Of a stretch of DNA of 46,948 bases, positions 33,989-45,149 are shown one piece after another (position 1 is the stretch's first letter; each line of letters starts with the position of its first letter). The notes beneath the pieces are model-generated. The model made no database searches. It was not told the DNA's origin and was given only the letters and a program-made list of their open reading frames with translations. Origin of the DNA: FCB group bacterium (GTDB taxonomy: Bacteria > Fidelibacterota > Marinisomatia > SCGC-AAA003-L08 > JACNLC01); the NCBI GenBank assembly GCA_013152375.1, contig JAADGM010000149.1, forward strand, positions 1-46,948. The letters are read 5' to 3'. The position numbers were made by a program, and so were the translations under genes.

Positions 33989-35512
33989 ATGGCAATTAAT
34001 ACCGATGAATTAACATCCCTGTTATCCAAACAGCTGGATGCATTCAAAATTGATTTCGACGTGGCGGAAGTCGGTGAGGTCATCATGATTGGTGATGGTG
34101 TCGCCAGAGTGAGCGGGTTGGAAAATGTAATGTCCTCCGAATTGATCGAGCTGCCGAACGGCGTTTACGGAATGGCCCTGAACCTCGAAGAGGACAGCGT
34201 CGGGGTTGTTCTATTTGGCGAAACCAGCCTGGTTAAAGAGGGTGACCTCGTTCGCAGAACCGGACGAATTGTGGAGGTTCCGGTTGGTGATGCCATGCTG
34301 GGCAGAGTCGTGAATCCCCTGGGTCATCCGATCGACGGAAAAGGTGAGATCAAGACCGACCAGACCCTGCCGATTGAACGCAAAGCTTTGGGCGTTATGG
34401 CCAGGCAGCCCGTGACCGAGCCCCTGCAGACCGGACTTAAATCCATCGACAGCATGATTCCCATCGGACGGGGACAGCGTGAGCTCATCATTGGCGACCG
34501 GCAAACGGGTAAAACCGCCATTGCCGTGGATACGATCATTAATCAGAAATATACGCATGAAACGGACAGCCCCGTCTATTGTATTTATGTCGCCATTGGT
34601 CAGAAGGCTTCAACCGTTGCCAGGGTTGTGGCCGAACTGGAAAATGCCGATGCCATGAAATATACCATCGTCGTTTCCGCCAGCGCTTCCGAACCTGCTC
34701 CGCTGCAATATATTGCTCCCTATGCAGGCGCTTCTATGGGTGAATTCTACCGTGATAACGGCAAACACGCCCTGATCATTTATGACGACCTGTCCAAACA
34801 GGCAACCGCCTATCGGCAAATGTCTTTGCTTCTGCGGCGCCCCCCCGGACGTGAAGCTTACCCGGGAGATGTGTTCTATGTTCACAGTCGTCTGCTTGAG
34901 CGAGCCAGTAAACTGAGTCCAGAACACGGCGGCGGTTCACTTACGGCACTGCCCATCATCGAAACCCAGGAAGGGGATGTTTCGGCTTATATTCCCACAA
35001 ATGTGATCTCAATTACGGACGGGCAGATCTATTTGGAATCCAATTTGTTTAACTCGGGTGTACGGCCTGCCGTTGATGTGGGTATCTCCGTATCCAGAGT
35101 AGGGGGTAATGCCCAGATCAAAGCCATGAAAAAAATCGCCGGGATGTTAAGGCTGGACCTTGCACAATTCCGCGAACTGGAGGCATTTGCCAAATTCGGA
35201 TCTGACCTTGACAAGGCCACCCAGCACCAGTTGACCCGGGGTGAGCGTATGGTTGAAATCCTCAAACAGAACCAGTACGTCCCCATGCCAATTGAATTCC
35301 AGGTTGCCGTGATCTTCGCCGCCAATGCCGGATACCTCGATGACCTCGACATATCCAGGGTTAAAGATTTTGAGACCGGCTTGCTGGAATATCTCAAAAA
35401 CAATTACCAATCCGTTCTGGATGCCATCGTAAGCGGCGGAGTCATCACAGACGAAATTGATGCCGACCTCAATAAAGCTATCGATGAATTTAAAAAGGGC
35501 TTTGCGGGCTGA
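33989..35512 (+). CDS. atpA: F0F1 ATP synthase subunit alpha
   Basis: This 507-residue non-catalytic nucleotide-binding subunit of F1 has P-loop GDRQTGKTA, the [19 protein letters not shown] segment and the conserved [20 protein letters not shown] and [20 protein letters not shown] regions. All family regions appear intact. TTGGAG precedes the ATG, and 65 bases separate it from atpH, the longest gap in the atp cluster after the one before atpE. Confidence 0.97.
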   Translation: MAINTDELTSLLSKQLDAFKIDFDVAEVGEVIMIGDGVARVSGLENVMSSELIELPNGVYGMALNLEEDSVGVVLFGETSLVKEGDLVRRTGRIVEVPVGDAMLGRVVNPLGHPIDGKGEIKTDQTLPIERKALGVMARQPVTEPLQTGLKSIDSMIPIGRGQRELIIGDRQTGKTAIAVDTIINQKYTHETDSPVYCIYVAIGQKASTVARVVAELENADAMKYTIVVSASASEPAPLQYIAPYAGASMGEFYRDNGKHALIIYDDLSKQATAYRQMSLLLRRPPGREAYPGDVFYVHSRLLERASKLSPEHGGGSLTALPIIETQEGDVSAYIPTNVISITDGQIYLESNLFNSGVRPAVDVGISVSRVGGNAQIKAMKKIAGMLRLDLAQFRELEAFAKFGSDLDKATQHQLTRGERMVEILKQNQYVPMPIEFQVAVIFAANAGYLDDLDISRVKDFETGLLEYLKNNYQSVLDAIVSGGVITDEIDADLNKAIDEFKKGFAG

Positions 35513-35515
35513 TAA

Positions 35516-36370
35516 ATGGCTAATTTAAAGGACATCCGCAACCGAATAAAATCGGTTTCTTCGATACAGCAGGTAACCAAAGCCATGAAAATGGTCGCTG
35601 CGGCAAAATTGCGTAAATCACAGGAACGCATGGAACAGGCCCGGCCCTATGCACTGCATTTGCAGCAGGTCATTCAGAATCTCCTGCCAGATGTCGAACC
35701 TGCCAGCCTGCCTCTCCTTGATGTTAGGGATGTCAAACGTACAGCGCTCGTCATCGTATCTTCCGACAGAGGTCTCGCCGGTTCTTTTAATACAAACATC
35801 ATCAAAAAAGCACATGCAGAGATTGATAAGCTCGGAAAAGAAAATGTCGATCTGTTCTGTATCGGGAAAAAATCACGGGATTTTTTCAAACGCCGGGACT
35901 ACCCCATCGTTGAGGAGCACACCGACTTCTGGAACGAGCTGAGTTTTGAACATGCCATCAAATTTGGAAATGGTATCATCAGTCATTTCCTCAGCCGCGA
36001 AGTGGATGCCGTTCATGTGATCTATAATGAGTTTAAAAATGTCGCCGTGCAGATACTAAGGCATGAAATCCTGTTACCCCTGACTTTCACTGACGAGCAG
36101 CAGGTGGCAGCAGATCGGATTTACGAACCCTCAAAAGATGAAATAGTCCGCTCACTGGTCCCCCGGCATTTGAATGTCCAGATGTGGAAATATCTTCTGG
36201 AATCCTATGCCAGTGAACAGGCCGCCCGCATGGTTGCTATGGAAAATGCCACTGAGAATGCCGGTGAAATGATCTCAGATCTCACATTGGAATTTAACAA
36301 GGCCAGACAGGCTGCCATCACTACCGAGATGCTCGAAATTGTGAGCGGTGCTGAGGCTCTGAAGGATTAA
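35516..36370 (+). CDS. atpG: F0F1 ATP synthase subunit gamma
   Basis: This 284-residue central-stalk subunit has terminal coiled-coil helices: DIRNRIKSVSSIQQVTKAMK at the start and ARMVAMENATENAGEMISDL then LEFNKARQAAITTEMLEIVS at the end. The mid-domain SSDRGLAGSFNTNI is typical. It begins three bases after the atpA stop. Confidence 0.96.
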   Translation: MANLKDIRNRIKSVSSIQQVTKAMKMVAAAKLRKSQERMEQARPYALHLQQVIQNLLPDVEPASLPLLDVRDVKRTALVIVSSDRGLAGSFNTNIIKKAHAEIDKLGKENVDLFCIGKKSRDFFKRRDYPIVEEHTDFWNELSFEHAIKFGNGIISHFLSREVDAVHVIYNEFKNVAVQILRHEILLPLTFTDEQQVAADRIYEPSKDEIVRSLVPRHLNVQMWKYLLESYASEQAARMVAMENATENAGEMISDLTLEFNKARQAAITTEMLEIVSGAEALKD

Positions 36371-36415
36371 TCAAAAATTAAATTGTTACTGGAATATTTG
36401 AAGGAAACAGAATAA

Positions 36416-37810
<1,395 letters not shown>

Positions 37811-38206
37811 ATGGGCCGAACCTTTCATTTGGAGCTGGTAACACCGACAGCATTGCATGATCTGGGAGATGTGGAATATCTTCGGGCTCCCGGCACTGAG
37901 GGACTCTTTGGCGTTCAGGGCGGGCATGCCCATGCCCTCATCTCAATCGGAATCGGGGCCATTAAAGTTGTCTCCGGGCAGAAAACGACTTATTGGGCTA
38001 CCAGTGGCGGCTTTGCAGAGATCAATCCTGATCAGACACAATTACTTTTAGAGACGGTCGAGTCTGCAGAGGTGGTTGATAAGGAAAGGGCCGAAAAATC
38101 TCTCGAGAGAGCTAAACGCAGATTGCAAGATGAAGCGGCAGACCACGCCAGGGCAAAGGCGTCGATGCAAAGGGCTCTGAACCGCCTTAAAGTTGCCGGT
38201 CAATAA
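37811..38206 (+). CDS. atpC: F0F1 ATP synthase subunit epsilon
   Basis: This 131-residue protein has an N-terminal beta-sandwich (FHLELVTPTALHDLGDVEYL, APGTEGLFGVQGGHAHALIS) and a C-terminal helical hairpin (ERAEKSLERAKRRLQDEA) that can inhibit F1. It starts directly after the atpD stop and closes the atp run. Confidence 0.94.
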   Translation: MGRTFHLELVTPTALHDLGDVEYLRAPGTEGLFGVQGGHAHALISIGIGAIKVVSGQKTTYWATSGGFAEINPDQTQLLLETVESAEVVDKERAEKSLERAKRRLQDEAADHARAKASMQRALNRLKVAGQ

Positions 38207-38324
38207 ATTAGTCTTAAACAGGAGAAAGGGAAGAATTCTGGGATTTCACCACAGTCTCTGGAATTCGTCCAAAACAGTTATTCCGGCATAACCGAAAATG
38301 AAGGAAGGTAAAAATCCCGAATAA

Positions 38325-38358
38325 GTAGAAACATTGCACGTAAACCTGTAGTTTCTAC
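38325..38358. terminator. Putative terminator hairpin after atpC
   Basis: GTAGAAAC (38325-38332) pairs perfectly with GTTTCTAC (38351-38358) around an 18-base loop. A run of six T begins 7 bases after the stem. The large loop and the displaced T-run make this weaker than a textbook terminator. It lies between the ATP synthase genes and the LysM gene and might also affect the latter's leader. Confidence 0.35.
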
Positions 38359-38393
38359 GTCACAATTTTTTGTAATTTTCCACGGAGGTAAAC

Positions 38394-39062
38394 ATGAAGA
38401 AAATCCTAATAATCACAATTTCACTTTTTATCATTACCGGTTGCTGTGCCAAAAAAGGCTGCGGAGCGCAACCGGAACCTGAGCCCGTACCGGTCGATGT
38501 CGTCGTAGAAGATACGTCTGCTGCCGAACCAGTAACCACAACTACAGAAGCCGCTGAAGAAGTAACCGGTGAGCTGAGTAAAGAAGCCGTCGAAGAGGTG
38601 GCAACGGAAGTAGATGAAACAGCTTCCGACTCACAAATTGCGATCAATCCTAAAACAGACTACGATTTTGTCCTGACAGACAGTGTCTGGGTTGATTATA
38701 TGATCAAGCACGGAGATAATCTGTCTCTCATCGCCTATAATGAATACGGCAATGCGAATGAATGGCGGCGGATTTATTCCTGGAATCGGGAGAAAATCGG
38801 CGATAACCCGAATCTGATCTACCCCTTCCATGAACTCGACCTGAAAAAACCAAAGGGAGAAGCCAGTCAATTTACCTATGAACATTATCTGTACAGGGTA
38901 CAAGCCGGTGAGACGCTATGGTCGATTGCCAGCAAAGAATATGGTGACCCCTATGCCTGGGTAGTCCTCTTCTGGGATAATGAGGCGGAAATCAACCGAA
39001 ATGACGGCGAATTGTATCCCGGCATGCAGTTAAAAGTCCGTACGGAGCTTTGGCCAAAATAA
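38394..39062 (+). CDS. LysM-domain lipoprotein
   Basis: This 222-residue lipoprotein has a lipobox signal (MKKILIITISLFIITGC) with a second Cys right after the anchor. Then comes an acidic, Thr/Val/Glu-rich linker (about residues 25-85) and two LysM modules: YMIKHGDNLSLIAYNEYGNA to about residue 145 and YRVQAGETLWSIASKEYGDP to the end. LysM domains bind peptidoglycan glycans, so this is probably an outer-membrane lipoprotein tethered to the cell wall. GGAGG lies just upstream of the ATG. A strong terminator follows. Confidence 0.9.
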   Translation: MKKILIITISLFIITGCCAKKGCGAQPEPEPVPVDVVVEDTSAAEPVTTTTEAAEEVTGELSKEAVEEVATEVDETASDSQIAINPKTDYDFVLTDSVWVDYMIKHGDNLSLIAYNEYGNANEWRRIYSWNREKIGDNPNLIYPFHELDLKKPKGEASQFTYEHYLYRVQAGETLWSIASKEYGDPYAWVVLFWDNEAEINRNDGELYPGMQLKVRTELWPK

Positions 39063-39071
39063 TTAGTCAAA

Positions 39072-39114
39072 AGATATAAAAAAGGGCGATTTAATATCGC
39101 CTTTTTTTATATCT
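39072..39114. terminator. Bidirectional terminator between LysM and nuclease genes
   Basis: Arms 39072-39090 and 39096-39114 form a 19-pair stem with one G-T wobble and a 5-base loop (TTAAT). A and T runs lie within the stem on either side, so it can end both convergent transcripts. Confidence 0.88.
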
Positions 39115-39129
39115 CTCAGGTTTCAGTGA

Positions 39130-39489
39130 TCAATAATCTTTATAGACGGCAAAGCCCTCTGTCACGAGTTTGTCATTCACGCAATAAAGTACGCCTGTCT
39201 CATCGGCAACCCAGACATCGGCGAGATACCGGCCGTATTTGCCCTTTTTATCTTTTACAGTTTTCAGTATGACGGATCGCTTGTCAATTAACCCCCGGAG
39301 ATAATCTCTGGATTGTTTCCCGGCAACTTTCGATGCTCCCCTCACCTCCGGAGCATTGATCCGGCAGAACCGGATTTTTTCTCCCCGCACCCAAACTCCC
39401 AGTCCGAGATCGATATCAACGGTACAGGTATCCCCGTCATAGACTGAAGTCACTTCTGCATTGTAATGATATAAATACGTGTCGTCCAT
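39130..39489 (-). CDS. Thermonuclease-like (SNase-fold) protein
   Basis: This 119-residue single-domain protein has the staphylococcal nuclease fold. Catalytic elements are visible: DGDTCTVDIDLGLGV (metal-site Asp), RFCRINAPEVRG (Arg and Glu equivalent to SNase Arg35 and Glu43) and KYGRYLADV (Arg87 equivalent). No signal peptide is present, unlike the secreted SNase, so it acts in the cytoplasm or belongs to a phage-derived or repair set. The C-terminus (NDKLVTEGFAVYKDY) is typical. It lies 42 bases downstream of rmuC on the same strand. Confidence 0.88.
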   Translation of the reverse strand: MDDTYLYHYNAEVTSVYDGDTCTVDIDLGLGVWVRGEKIRFCRINAPEVRGASKVAGKQSRDYLRGLIDKRSVILKTVKDKKGKYGRYLADVWVADETGVLYCVNDKLVTEGFAVYKDY

Positions 39490-39531
39490 ATTCTTCCTTT
39501 CTCTGGGTGAAATTCGGCTTTTACAAAATCC

Positions 39532-40731
39532 CTATTCCAACATTTCCGTTTGATGCCCCTGTGATAACTCCTGAATTTTGTCCAGGGGTTTTTCAAGCTG
39601 CCGTTTACGTGTCGTCACCAGGGTCTCATAATTCCTGCGGGCTGACTCAATACTGTTGCCCAGTTTATCCATGGCCGCAATATACATTTCCCACTGTTTC
39701 CGGAAAGCGTCCACCAGATTCATCACCTCGGCAGCCCGATCTTCCATGGCAAAATTGCGGGTGGCCTGATGGATCAGCGACAGAACCGCATACAGCGTCA
39801 GGGGTGAGCAGAGCAGGACTTTGTTTCTCATAGCGAAATTGATGAGTTCGGGGTCTTCCTTGTTAATAAAACCGTAAATCGATTCATTGGGAATGAAGAG
39901 CATCACATAATCCAGTGTTCCTTCAGCGGGATTGATATAGGCCCTCCCGGCAACCGTCTTAATATGCTTTTTCACATCCTGTAAAAAGGTTTTCTTTTCC
40001 TCATTCCGATGAAAGTCATCCTCGGCAGTGATATAATTTTCATAATGGGCCAGAGGAAATTTTACATCCATATTCAGGACCTTTTCCTTGGGTAATTTGA
40101 AGGTGTAATCAGGCCGCTGTCCGCTTTCAACCTGGCTCTGTTTCTGATAATTGATATTTTCCACGAGTCCGATAAATTGCAGGATATCCTCCACCATACG
40201 TTCTCCCCACTGCCCACGCTTTTGAGAAGAAGATAAGACCTCGTGCAGACTGGCGGCGGTTTTTCGCAGTTTTTCCGTCTCAAGGCGATTCTCCTGCAAG
40301 CTCCCTTTCAGTTCGATAGACTGATCTGCGATGCCCTTCAGTTTCTTATCCATCTCGCTGAGATTCTGATCAATGAGTTTCTTCTTTTCCGTGAGATGCT
40401 GATCGGCCTTTTCAGTGAGTGATTTGAACTTCTCTGCGGCCATTTTTAAAAATTGGTCCGAACTGTCTTTCAGAGCCTCACCGGCAAAGGCTTTGAAGGC
40501 GTTCTCCATTTCGGCGCGCACTTCTTTCAGCCGGGCTTTCTCTTCAATGACTTTTCTTTCGATTTCTTCATTTCTGGCTCGTTCGGCAGCTTCCGCCATC
40601 TGCGCCGAAGTCAGTTTTTCCCTCAGTTCGACCAGTTCTTGGGAATGATCATCGATCGAACGGGATCGCAAGATCCATCCGGTAATGATACCGAAAATGA
40701 CGGCTACAATGACGAGTATGGATTCCAACAT
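39532..40731 (-). CDS. rmuC: DNA recombination protein RmuC
   Basis: This 399-residue protein has an N-terminal membrane helix (LESILVIVAVIFGIITGWIL), a long coiled coil (about residues 25-160, AERARNEEIERKVIEEKARL) and the RmuC nuclease-like domain (SSQKRGQWGERMVEDILQFI, RPDYTFKLPKEKVLNMDVKF, LDYVMLFIPNESIYGFIN). The DxK-containing VLNMDVKFPL matches the PD-(D/E)xK-type core. In E. coli loss of RmuC changes the rate of inversion between short repeats. It probably forms an operon with the nuclease gene downstream. Confidence 0.92.
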   Translation of the reverse strand: MLESILVIVAVIFGIITGWILRSRSIDDHSQELVELREKLTSAQMAEAAERARNEEIERKVIEEKARLKEVRAEMENAFKAFAGEALKDSSDQFLKMAAEKFKSLTEKADQHLTEKKKLIDQNLSEMDKKLKGIADQSIELKGSLQENRLETEKLRKTAASLHEVLSSSQKRGQWGERMVEDILQFIGLVENINYQKQSQVESGQRPDYTFKLPKEKVLNMDVKFPLAHYENYITAEDDFHRNEEKKTFLQDVKKHIKTVAGRAYINPAEGTLDYVMLFIPNESIYGFINKEDPELINFAMRNKVLLCSPLTLYAVLSLIHQATRNFAMEDRAAEVMNLVDAFRKQWEMYIAAMDKLGNSIESARRNYETLVTTRKRQLEKPLDKIQELSQGHQTEMLE

Positions 40732-40890
40732 TTTTGCTCCTTATTGGGAAAGTTCTCATTTTTGTAATCCGGCTCAGCCACTCCCGGGTGAAGGCAGCCG
40801 GAAACAATTCTCATCCGATTACGGCACAAAATTTAGCTCTTTCTGTCCATGTGCGGGATAACCTTTCGTGAGCAGAGTCCGGTAAGGCCG

Positions 40891-40920
40891 TTGTTATAAC
40901 AATTTTTTGTATATTACAAT
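40891..40920 (+). promoter_or_regulatory. Candidate promoter of the Kunitz-domain gene
   Basis: TTGTTA (40891-40896) and TACAAT (40915-40920) are 18 bases apart and could be -35 and -10 elements. TTGTTA is half of a perfect 12-base palindrome TTGTTATAACAA (40891-40902), which might be an operator. Judged by eye only. Confidence 0.35.
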
Positions 40921-40959
40921 GTACATTTTTAAATTCTTTTTAAGACTTAGGAGTAAAAT

Positions 40960-42222
40960 ATGAAATATTTCATTCTGCTCGGCCTGTTTACTCTGGTCTC
41001 CGCTCAAATTGATACGACTTATGTAGTATGTCCGCCGGCGGGTACCAACCTCGACTACGAATACTCTGACTACACTTATTACCCTGGAGATGAAACCTCT
41101 CTGGCAGTCATCTCACAGCCGGACTGGCTGGTGGTGGTGTTTGGTTCTCTCATCAACGGTGAGATCAGTCTTTCTTTTTCCGGTGTACCTTCCCTGCCTG
41201 ATCAGGGTTTAAACAGCGTGGTCATCGGCTGGTATGAATGGAATTATGCTACCGGAGAGACAGAACTTTCCCAGGTGTTCATCTTTAACATTATGGTGGA
41301 AGAGTCCTGCTGCGGCGACCCTATGGCTTGTAATTATAACCCCGATGAGTGCATTACCATCGGGGATTATTGCCTGTACGATTACGAATGCGGTTGTACT
41401 GACCCCGGTGCTCTCAATTACGACCCCCAGGCACAAGTAGATGACTGGTCATGTGAGTATTGCTACCCGGGAGATTTGGATGATAATGGGGTGATTGATG
41501 TCCTGGACCTGATCAGGATTATTTGGGTGCTCTTAAGCTCCACAGAGCCCTCATATGTTGAGGTCTGCCGGGTAGATGTTAATGCCGATGGTGCGTTAGA
41601 CATTTCAGATCTTCTCACAGTAGTGGATCTAATTTTGAATAGCACAACCCAACCGGAGATATTATCTGTAGGTTGGGGAAATGCTCAACCGGACTGCGCT
41701 GGAGAAACAGAAGGCTGGTGCTTTTGTGAAAGTGAATTCACCGCCACAGGGACAACAGCCTCACTGATTAATATTAATTACTGTGGTGAGTCCGATGTGA
41801 CCCTGGACGGTAGTATTTCCAGTGATAACTGGATCTTCCTGCAGAGTCATCTCAGCAGACCTTATTTTTTGGCTCTGCTGGATAATTATGGATCCGCCGG
41901 CAGTAATGACAGCGATTACCAGTGGATAACTGTTGTTTTTGAGGATACCAGTAAAACGGTGGAATTTACAACACCGATTCAGAACTGGCACCAATTGGAT
42001 GGCTTGATTCAAATCCGCCAATATTTATCTGAACTAAGTGCACCATTCTCGGAAGAGATCCACTGTGTAACACCCCCTGATGTGGGACCTTGCGATGGGC
42101 TTTGTCCGCGTTATTTCTTCAACCCTGAAACGGATCAATGTGAGCTGTTTTACTGGGGCTGTTGTGAGGGGACAGTGCCCTTTGAGTCCCTTGAAGAGTG
42201 CCAGCAGACCTGTGAAGAATAG
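40960..42222 (+). CDS. Secreted protein with dockerin-like repeats and a C-terminal Kunitz/BPTI-like domain
   Basis: This 420-residue exported protein starts with a signal peptide (MKYFILLGLFTLVSAQ). A beta domain follows, then two Cys-rich repeats (CCGDPMACNYNPDECITIGD and GCTDPGALNYDPQAQVDDWS) and a dockerin-like pair (GDLDDNGVIDVLDLIRIIW, VDVNADGALDISDLLTVVDL; about residues 170-228). An unassigned domain comes next (about 230-365). Residues 369-418 look like a Kunitz domain: CVTPPDVGPCDGLCPRYFFN, then DQCELFYWGCC and FESLEECQQTC. Cys369, 378, 394, 402, 414 and 418 follow the BPTI spacing 9-16-8-13-4 except that the fourth gap is 12. Two extra cysteines (382, 401) fall at BPTI positions 18 and 37. 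The P1 residue would be Asp. GGAG precedes the ATG. Protease inhibition is only one possibility. Confidence 0.75.
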   Translation: MKYFILLGLFTLVSAQIDTTYVVCPPAGTNLDYEYSDYTYYPGDETSLAVISQPDWLVVVFGSLINGEISLSFSGVPSLPDQGLNSVVIGWYEWNYATGETELSQVFIFNIMVEESCCGDPMACNYNPDECITIGDYCLYDYECGCTDPGALNYDPQAQVDDWSCEYCYPGDLDDNGVIDVLDLIRIIWVLLSSTEPSYVEVCRVDVNADGALDISDLLTVVDLILNSTTQPEILSVGWGNAQPDCAGETEGWCFCESEFTATGTTASLININYCGESDVTLDGSISSDNWIFLQSHLSRPYFLALLDNYGSAGSNDSDYQWITVVFEDTSKTVEFTTPIQNWHQLDGLIQIRQYLSELSAPFSEEIHCVTPPDVGPCDGLCPRYFFNPETDQCELFYWGCCEGTVPFESLEECQQTCEE

Positions 42223-42434
42223 GCGGCTGCTTTAAGGTTAGCAGAACCGGGAAGGCCCCCTAGAGGCTTCATCCAGGCACACCGAATCCATCCATAATCG
42301 GCTTGTTAAATATAACCATTGGATAAGCAACTATAGGCTCTGTAACTTTATATATGATTATTAAATATTCTGTAGCCCTCACTATGAAGCTGATATAATT
42401 TTATAATACCGACATCTTCACCGGAGGATCACTC

Positions 42435-45149
42435 ATGAATCCAAGAAATATTATCCGGATATCACTGCAAATATCAACCATAGGTTGTATTCTCATGGTT
42501 AACAGTTGTGACAAAAAGAATTCGACATCCCCTGATGTCAATGAGGTTATCATCAGTGACAAGGTGGTTCTGCCGGATGAAGATCCGTCAATAACCATAG
42601 ACGAAATCGGAGAGGATCAGATTACTTTGACTTTCAGCGGTGATCAACCCGATATTAACGAAAATGATATATTGGTGGGCGGGAATGCGGAAAATGGCGG
42701 TTATCTGCGAAAAGTGACAGCTGTTGCGGTGAATGGTAATACCATGGAAATTCAAACAACTCAGGCGACCTTGGTGGAAGCAATTGAACAGGGTTCCTTG
42801 GATACTACACTTACTCTGGACTTTGGCGGATCCAACCGTTCGCTGTATAACCTCGAGCTGGTCCGCAAATTGGATGGTGTGACCGTCAGGGATAACGGGA
42901 TCGACATAAGCGGGACGGAACTCTTCAACGACAATTTCAATGGGACCGATGTTCTGATCAGCATTCCCACAGGTACCATTACGTTTACACCAAACCTGAA
43001 CCTGGGATTTGACATCAACTGGTTCGGTCATCTGCATGAATTTCATACCATCGCCAGCGGCAATCTGAATTTCAATTTCGATATCCGCGGCGAGTTCTCC
43101 GGCAGTCTTGCCGGTTTTAATAACGATGATAATCCTGTGGAACTGGCCAGTTTCTCCAATTCGTTTTATCAAGCGGTTGGCATCGTTCCGGTCTGGGAAA
43201 CGGTCACATTGGCCTTTGAAGCAGGCTATTCCGTCGATATCGGCTACAGTGGTTCGGTGCAGGCGGGCTTTGACAGCAACATTGGAATAGAGTCCGGTGC
43301 AACCTGGGAAGAGGGTGTCTGGTCAGGAGTCTGGAATCCATCCTACAATTTCAACTGGCATCCACCAGAATGGAACGCCGAAGCTCACGTGGAAATCCGG
43401 GGCTATGTCCGGCCCACCATCACCATTGAGTTATATTCCATGGCCGGACCCTACCTGGATGTGGAACCCTATGCTCGCCTCGATGCCAGCGTAGAGACCA
43501 ATCCCCCCACCTGGGCTTGGGGACTGTACGGCGGTATGGAATCCACGCTGGGATTTCAAATTCAGGTGCTGGACTGGGAACTGGCCAACTGGAATACGGA
43601 ATTGCTGGACCCACCCTATGAGAATACAATTGCATCCGATTCGGGCGAGATTATTTCCAATACCCCTCCCGAAATTGTAAGCCTGACCGCCAATCCGGAT
43701 GAAATTCTGGTTTATCAATCCTCACAGATCACCTGTTCGGCTATTGACAATGATGGAGACAACCTTACTTATAACTGGACTTCCACCTGTGGAAGTATTA
43801 CAGGTACGGACAGCACAGTGACCTATACAGCACCGGCTACCCCCGGTGACTGCACGGTATCCTGCAACGTGATGGACGGCCAAGGCGGTTCAGATAATGC
43901 GACGGTCGCCATCGCAGTAAATGGTCCCCCGGGAGCTGTGACAATGGCCTCACCGTCAGACAATCAGGAGAATCTCCCCACCGAGATCACTTTCAGTTGG
44001 TATGCAGTTAGTAGTGCGGAACATTATGACTTGCAGATATCGACGGACCCCTCGTTTAGCAGTTATCAGTATTTTTTTGAAAATATAACGAATTTAGAGA
44101 CCACAGTATCTGACCTGGACGAAGGCACTTTGTACACCTGGCATGTGAGAGCAGGGAATACGCATGGAGACGGTCCATGGCCAGTAGATTCATTCTCATT
44201 CACGACCGGTACATTATCGGCAGTACCACAGCTTCTCTCTCCGGCGAATGACTCTTTTAATCAGCCATTCGATTTGCAATTTTCGTGGACAGCGGTTGAA
44301 GATGCTGTTGGATACATCATCGAGGTATCCGAATTTGAGAATTATGAGGAAAATTTCTTCTCTGGCCCCACCGAAGAAAATTCTATTGAAATTACCGGAC
44401 TTTCTGACAATACAATCTATTACTGGCATGTGAGCGCTTATGACAATAATGGATCAGGAGCCTATTCGGGCACTTGGCATTTCTCAACGAGAGGCGCCAG
44501 CGATTGCATTGACATCGATGGCAACGTCTATGATACAGTCACTATTGGCGACCAGGCGTGGATGGCGGAAAACCTGAAAGTGACCCATTATCGTAATGGC
44601 GATGAAATCCCCACAGGGTTCGATTCCTCTCAATGGGGAAACTTATCTTCGGGGGCTTATGATATCTATCCGGCTGATAATGATGACGCCTCCCAAGCTA
44701 CCTGTAACGAGGATTGCGAGGAAGTGTATGGGGCCCTGTACAATTGGTTTGCAGTAAACGATTCCAGAGGGGTTTGTCCAGAGGGATGGCATGTGCCCAC
44801 AGAAGGGGAATGGATAGCATTATGGGATTATCTGGGTTACAATAACGGCGGTAAACTCAAAGCCACAGGAACTATCGAAGCAGGCACGGGTCAGTGGTAT
44901 TCACCGAACACCGGTGCCACAAATGAGACGGGTTTTACTGCTATTCCCGGAGGAGGTCGCTACAGTGACGGGGGGGAATACAATATGGGCTATTATGCTT
45001 TCTATTGGACATCCACTCTGACAGATTACAATGAGTCCTTTGCCTGGTACCGCTTATTTTATTATGGGTATAATTATTTCAGCCGTATGGGAGGTGAGAG
45101 GCAGAATGGGTTATCTGTGCGCTGTCTGCAATCTGTGGAATCGCGGTGA
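42435..45149 (+). CDS. Surface lipoprotein with Ig/PKD-like, fibronectin III and FISUMP domains
   Basis: This 904-residue exported lipoprotein has a signal and lipobox reading ILMVNSC, with Cys25 the likely anchor (Cys18 is a less likely alternative). Residues 30-405 are beta-rich and unassigned (SFYQAVGIVPVWETVTLAFE, YVRPTITIELYSMAGPYLDV). Then follow an Ig/PKD-like domain (about 409-497, PPEIVSLTANPDEILVYQSS), two fibronectin III domains (about 498-590 and 595-688, each with a TxYTWHVRA or IYYWHVSA strand), and a C-terminal FISUMP domain (about 690-900: GDQAWMAENLKVTHYRNGDE, ALYNWFAVNDSRGVCPEGWH). FISUMP domains occur on surface proteins of Fibrobacter, Bacteroidetes and relatives; their function is unknown. 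GGAGG sits before the ATG. Adhesion or polymer binding is a guess from the architecture. Confidence 0.85.
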   Translation: MNPRNIIRISLQISTIGCILMVNSCDKKNSTSPDVNEVIISDKVVLPDEDPSITIDEIGEDQITLTFSGDQPDINENDILVGGNAENGGYLRKVTAVAVNGNTMEIQTTQATLVEAIEQGSLDTTLTLDFGGSNRSLYNLELVRKLDGVTVRDNGIDISGTELFNDNFNGTDVLISIPTGTITFTPNLNLGFDINWFGHLHEFHTIASGNLNFNFDIRGEFSGSLAGFNNDDNPVELASFSNSFYQAVGIVPVWETVTLAFEAGYSVDIGYSGSVQAGFDSNIGIESGATWEEGVWSGVWNPSYNFNWHPPEWNAEAHVEIRGYVRPTITIELYSMAGPYLDVEPYARLDASVETNPPTWAWGLYGGMESTLGFQIQVLDWELANWNTELLDPPYENTIASDSGEIISNTPPEIVSLTANPDEILVYQSSQITCSAIDNDGDNLTYNWTSTCGSITGTDSTVTYTAPATPGDCTVSCNVMDGQGGSDNATVAIAVNGPPGAVTMASPSDNQENLPTEITFSWYAVSSAEHYDLQISTDPSFSSYQYFFENITNLETTVSDLDEGTLYTWHVRAGNTHGDGPWPVDSFSFTTGTLSAVPQLLSPANDSFNQPFDLQFSWTAVEDAVGYIIEVSEFENYEENFFSGPTEENSIEITGLSDNTIYYWHVSAYDNNGSGAYSGTWHFSTRGASDCIDIDGNVYDTVTIGDQAWMAENLKVTHYRNGDEIPTGFDSSQWGNLSSGAYDIYPADNDDASQATCNEDCEEVYGALYNWFAVNDSRGVCPEGWHVPTEGEWIALWDYLGYNNGGKLKATGTIEAGTGQWYSPNTGATNETGFTAIPGGGRYSDGGEYNMGYYAFYWTSTLTDYNESFAWYRLFYYGYNYFSRMGGERQNGLSVRCLQSVESR

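Noticed and set aside
42223-42434. GAAG...CTTC hairpin after the Kunitz-domain gene as a terminator
   Set aside because: The stem is short with a bulge and no T-run follows.
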